7,318 nt of DNA from Bacillota bacterium. Lineage in GTDB: Bacteria; Bacillota; Clostridia; Peptostreptococcales; Anaerovoracaceae. A program made the position numbers and the translations under genes. The stretch spans positions 1 to 7,318 of the forward strand of contig JAFYKS010000408.1 in NCBI GenBank assembly GCA_017537495.1, given 5' to 3'. Below are positions 5,627-7,318 of the stretch, in pieces (position 1 is the first letter of the stretch; each line of letters opens with the position of its first letter). The notes beneath the pieces are model-generated. The model saw only the letters and a list, made by a program, of their open reading frames with translations, searched no databases and was not told the DNA's origin.

Positions 5627-6898
5627 GTGGCTAAATATATTGTACATCAAAGCGGCCCGTTAAAGGGCGAAGTGGTAGTCAGCGGTGCAAAGAATGCGGT
5701 TCTTCCGCTTATGGCTGCGACACTGCTTACGGAAGAGGAATGCATCATTCGTGACGTTCCGCAGCTGCGGGACGTGGTTTTCATGAAGGAAATTCTTGCT
5801 TCTATGGGGTCTGCCGTTAAGGAACTGGATGAAAATACAATTTCCGTTGAGACCAGAGATATTATTACAACTGAAGCAAGATTTGATCTGGTAAACAAGA
5901 TGCGTGCATCCATTCTGATTATGGGACCGCTGCTGGCCAGAAAAGGCCGTGCCAGAATTCCTCTGCCGGGTGGCTGTGCCATCGGTGCCCGCCCAATTGA
6001 CCTTCATCTGAAGGGATTTGAGGCACTGGGTGCAGACATTATCTTCAATGAGGCAGAAAGTTATGTGGAAGCGAGAGCTGGCGGACAGGGCCTCATTGGC
6101 GACAGCATTTATCTGGACATGCCGAGCGTAGGTGCGACCGAGAACATTATGATGGCTGCAGTACTTGCAGAGGGAACTACCTACATTGAAAATGCGGCGA
6201 AGGAACCTGAAATTATTGACCTGGCAAACCTTCTGAATAAGATGGGTGCGAAAATCAAGGGCGCAGGTACTGATACCATTAAGATTGAAGGTGTTCAGCG
6301 TCTGGGCGGCGCCAAGCATACTGTAATTCCTGACCGTATTGAAGCAGGAACTTTCATGCTGGCAGCAGCAGTAACCAAAGGCAATGTGACCATAAACAAT
6401 GTAGTTCCGGAACATCTGAAGCCGATTATCGCCAAGCTGCGTGAATGCGGCGTGCGTGTGGCGACAACTGACGATACTGTAACGGTAAGGGGCGATTTGG
6501 GTCCGCAGAATTCTACAGACCTTATGACTCTGCCGCATCCGGGATTCCCGACAGACATTCAGTCTCCATTCATGGCGTTCCTGTCCATGGTAAATGGAAC
6601 AAGTACTGTGAAGGAAACCGTATTCGAAAATCGTTTCATGCATGTAAGCCAGCTGCGTAAGATGGGTGCCAATATCGAAACTGCCGGAAATAAGGCAATT
6701 ATCAGAGGCGTTACCAATCTGAGAGGAACGCAGGTTATGGCTACAGACCTGAGAGCGGGTGCTGCACTGGTACTGGCAGGGCTGGTTGCAGAAGGCACTA
6801 CTGAGATTTCTGAAATTTATCATATCGAACGCGGATATGAAAAGTTTATTGAGAAATTTGCAGGTCTGGGTGCGAAAATTGAAAAGATTGAAGATTAA
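5627..6898 (+). CDS. murA: UDP-N-acetylglucosamine 1-carboxyvinyltransferase
   Basis: MurA transfers enolpyruvate from phosphoenolpyruvate to UDP-GlcNAc, the first committed step of peptidoglycan synthesis, in the cytoplasm. The 423 residues match the family. Visible are SGAKNA with Lys22 and Asn23 (19-24), the active loop PGGCAIGARP with Cys117 (114-123), MRASILIMGP (92-101), PDRIEAGTF and the late DLRAGAALVLAG motif whose arginine binds substrate. Cys117 is the residue that fosfomycin alkylates; having Cys rather than Asp predicts a sensitive enzyme. The start is a GTG at 5627 with GGAGG (5616-5620) six bases upstream. It is 14 bases after abrB and ends at a strong terminator. Bacillota often carry two MurA paralogs; which one this is cannot be told here. 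Confidence 0.97.
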   Translation: MAKYIVHQSGPLKGEVVVSGAKNAVLPLMAATLLTEEECIIRDVPQLRDVVFMKEILASMGSAVKELDENTISVETRDIITTEARFDLVNKMRASILIMGPLLARKGRARIPLPGGCAIGARPIDLHLKGFEALGADIIFNEAESYVEARAGGQGLIGDSIYLDMPSVGATENIMMAAVLAEGTTYIENAAKEPEIIDLANLLNKMGAKIKGAGTDTIKIEGVQRLGGAKHTVIPDRIEAGTFMLAAAVTKGNVTINNVVPEHLKPIIAKLRECGVRVATTDDTVTVRGDLGPQNSTDLMTLPHPGFPTDIQSPFMAFLSMVNGTSTVKETVFENRFMHVSQLRKMGANIETAGNKAIIRGVTNLRGTQVMATDLRAGAALVLAGLVAEGTTEISEIYHIERGYEKFIEKFAGLGAKIEKIED

Positions 6899-6909
6899 CT
6901 TCAGATAAG

Positions 6910-6940
6910 AAAAGGACAGGTTTGCGGACCTGTCCTTTTT
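6910..6940. terminator. Bidirectional terminator between murA and the convergent oxidoreductase gene
   Basis: A perfect 12-base stem (6910-6921 with 6928-6939) surrounds the six-base loop TTGCGG. The core is GGACAGGT/ACCTGTCC, flanked by A4 on the left and T5 on the right, so it can stop transcription from murA on the + strand and from the gene ending at 6966 on the - strand. Confidence 0.93.
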
Positions 6941-6965
6941 ATGTGCATTATTACGTATAAATCAG

Positions 6966-7318
6966 TTACCAGAGCTTGAAAATCTGCAGTGCCCGGCGGG
7001 CGATGCGGTAGAGAGGTGTCTCCAGAACCTTGCGGGCTTCTGTAAGCTGCGCAGGAATATCGATGTGCTGCGGACAGTGACGGGTGCACTTGCCGCATCC
7101 GGTGCACTGGAAGGCTCCGCTTGGAGACTTTCGCATCAGTGTAGTCTTCAGATATTCCATTCTTGCCTTCTGACGTGTATCGCTGGCAGATACATTGTAG
7201 CAGTGGAAAACACCTGGAATATCCACACCGGCAGGGCATGGCTGGCAGTAGCCGCAGCCGGTACAGCCAACTTTTGTATTTTTTGCGATGACGCCTTTAA
7301 CTTCTTCGATAAGCAGCC
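6966..7318 (-). CDS. Aldo/keto reductase with C-terminal 4Fe-4S domain (3' part)
   Basis: Only the last 116 residues are in the window; the gene enters from beyond base 7318. The visible part is the iron-sulfur tail of the predicted oxidoreductases of the aldo/keto reductase family (COG1453 type). First comes CTGCGYCQPCPAGVDIPGVF, then HCYN, then a second set QCTGCGKCTRHCPQHIDIP, enough cysteines for two 4Fe-4S clusters, and the protein ends in a basic, aromatic tail (ALQIFKLW). In the full protein an N-terminal TIM-barrel reductase domain is expected but is not visible. The frame is open to the window edge, so the GTG at 7226 is an internal codon and not the start. The substrate is unknown. 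Confidence 0.9.
   Translation of the reverse strand, partial: LLIEEVKGVIAKNTKVGCTGCGYCQPCPAGVDIPGVFHCYNVSASDTRQKARMEYLKTTLMRKSPSGAFQCTGCGKCTRHCPQHIDIPAQLTEARKVLETPLYRIARRALQIFKLW

Noticed and set aside
5660..6823. Open frame of 387 codons on the - strand opposite murA
   Set aside because: It lies wholly within murA, which has all family motifs; the antisense translation is rich in Cys, His, Ser and Asn with no recognisable domain, and has no ribosome site worth noting. It is a codon-bias shadow.
6901..7239. Alternative open frame on the - strand overlapping the oxidoreductase tail
   Set aside because: The other frame carries both cysteine motifs of the aldo/keto reductase family and is open to the window edge; this one also runs into the terminator.
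1..7318. CRISPR array, insertion sequence, prophage, toxin-antitoxin or defence system
   Set aside because: No spaced repeats, transposase, terminal repeats, att-like duplications or relevant protein motifs are visible; the AbrB-type protein has no toxin partner next to it and matches AbrB rather than an antitoxin.

Overview
The window looks like chromosomal housekeeping DNA from a low-to-mid GC member of the Bacillota (Firmicutes). It carries the tail of an rRNA operon and then tmk, holB, ricT (yaaT) and trmN6 (yabB) in the order known from Bacillus. It also has a spmA-spmB pair, an AbrB-type regulator and a MurA with the catalytic cysteine. Several Bacillus neighbours are missing: yaaQ, yaaR, yabA, yazA and rsmI. 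This reduced cluster, with a zinc-ribbon AbrB, fits Clostridia or Negativicutes better than Bacilli. The exact taxon is inference and I do not name a genus.

Layout from left to right. Bases 17-134 are a 5S rRNA, the probable end of an rRNA operon. Three hairpin-plus-T-run terminators follow in tandem (about 165-268). A strong extended -10 promoter (271-298) then opens an operon on the + strand: a 53-residue membrane protein (333-494), tmk (491-1135), holB (1122-1937), ricT (1939-2910) and trmN6 (about 2934-3713). These genes overlap or nearly touch, which suggests one transcript with coupled translation. On the - strand, ending only 15 bases past trmN6, lies spmA-spmB (4831-3729), with a 4-base overlap between the two genes. 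Divergent from spmA is a second + strand operon with its own promoter: a 115-residue single-pass membrane protein (4999-5346), an AbrB-type regulator with a C-terminal zinc-binding cysteine set (5370-5612) and murA (5627-6898). A near-perfect bidirectional terminator separates murA from the 3' part of a convergent aldo/keto reductase-ferredoxin gene that runs off the window end.

The genes serve dTMP synthesis and DNA replication (tmk, holB), RNA maturation control (ricT), tRNA modification (trmN6), a membrane transport or maturation function (spmAB), regulation (abrB) and peptidoglycan synthesis (murA). I see no mobile element, CRISPR array, toxin-antitoxin pair, defence system or other clearly new system. 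The points worth a second look are small: the triple terminator, two small uncharacterised membrane proteins, an inverted TGGCA repeat upstream of the abrB operon, a repeat-coded charged segment in RicT, and the regulator's fused cysteine domain. No stretch longer than 300 bases lacks a gene.
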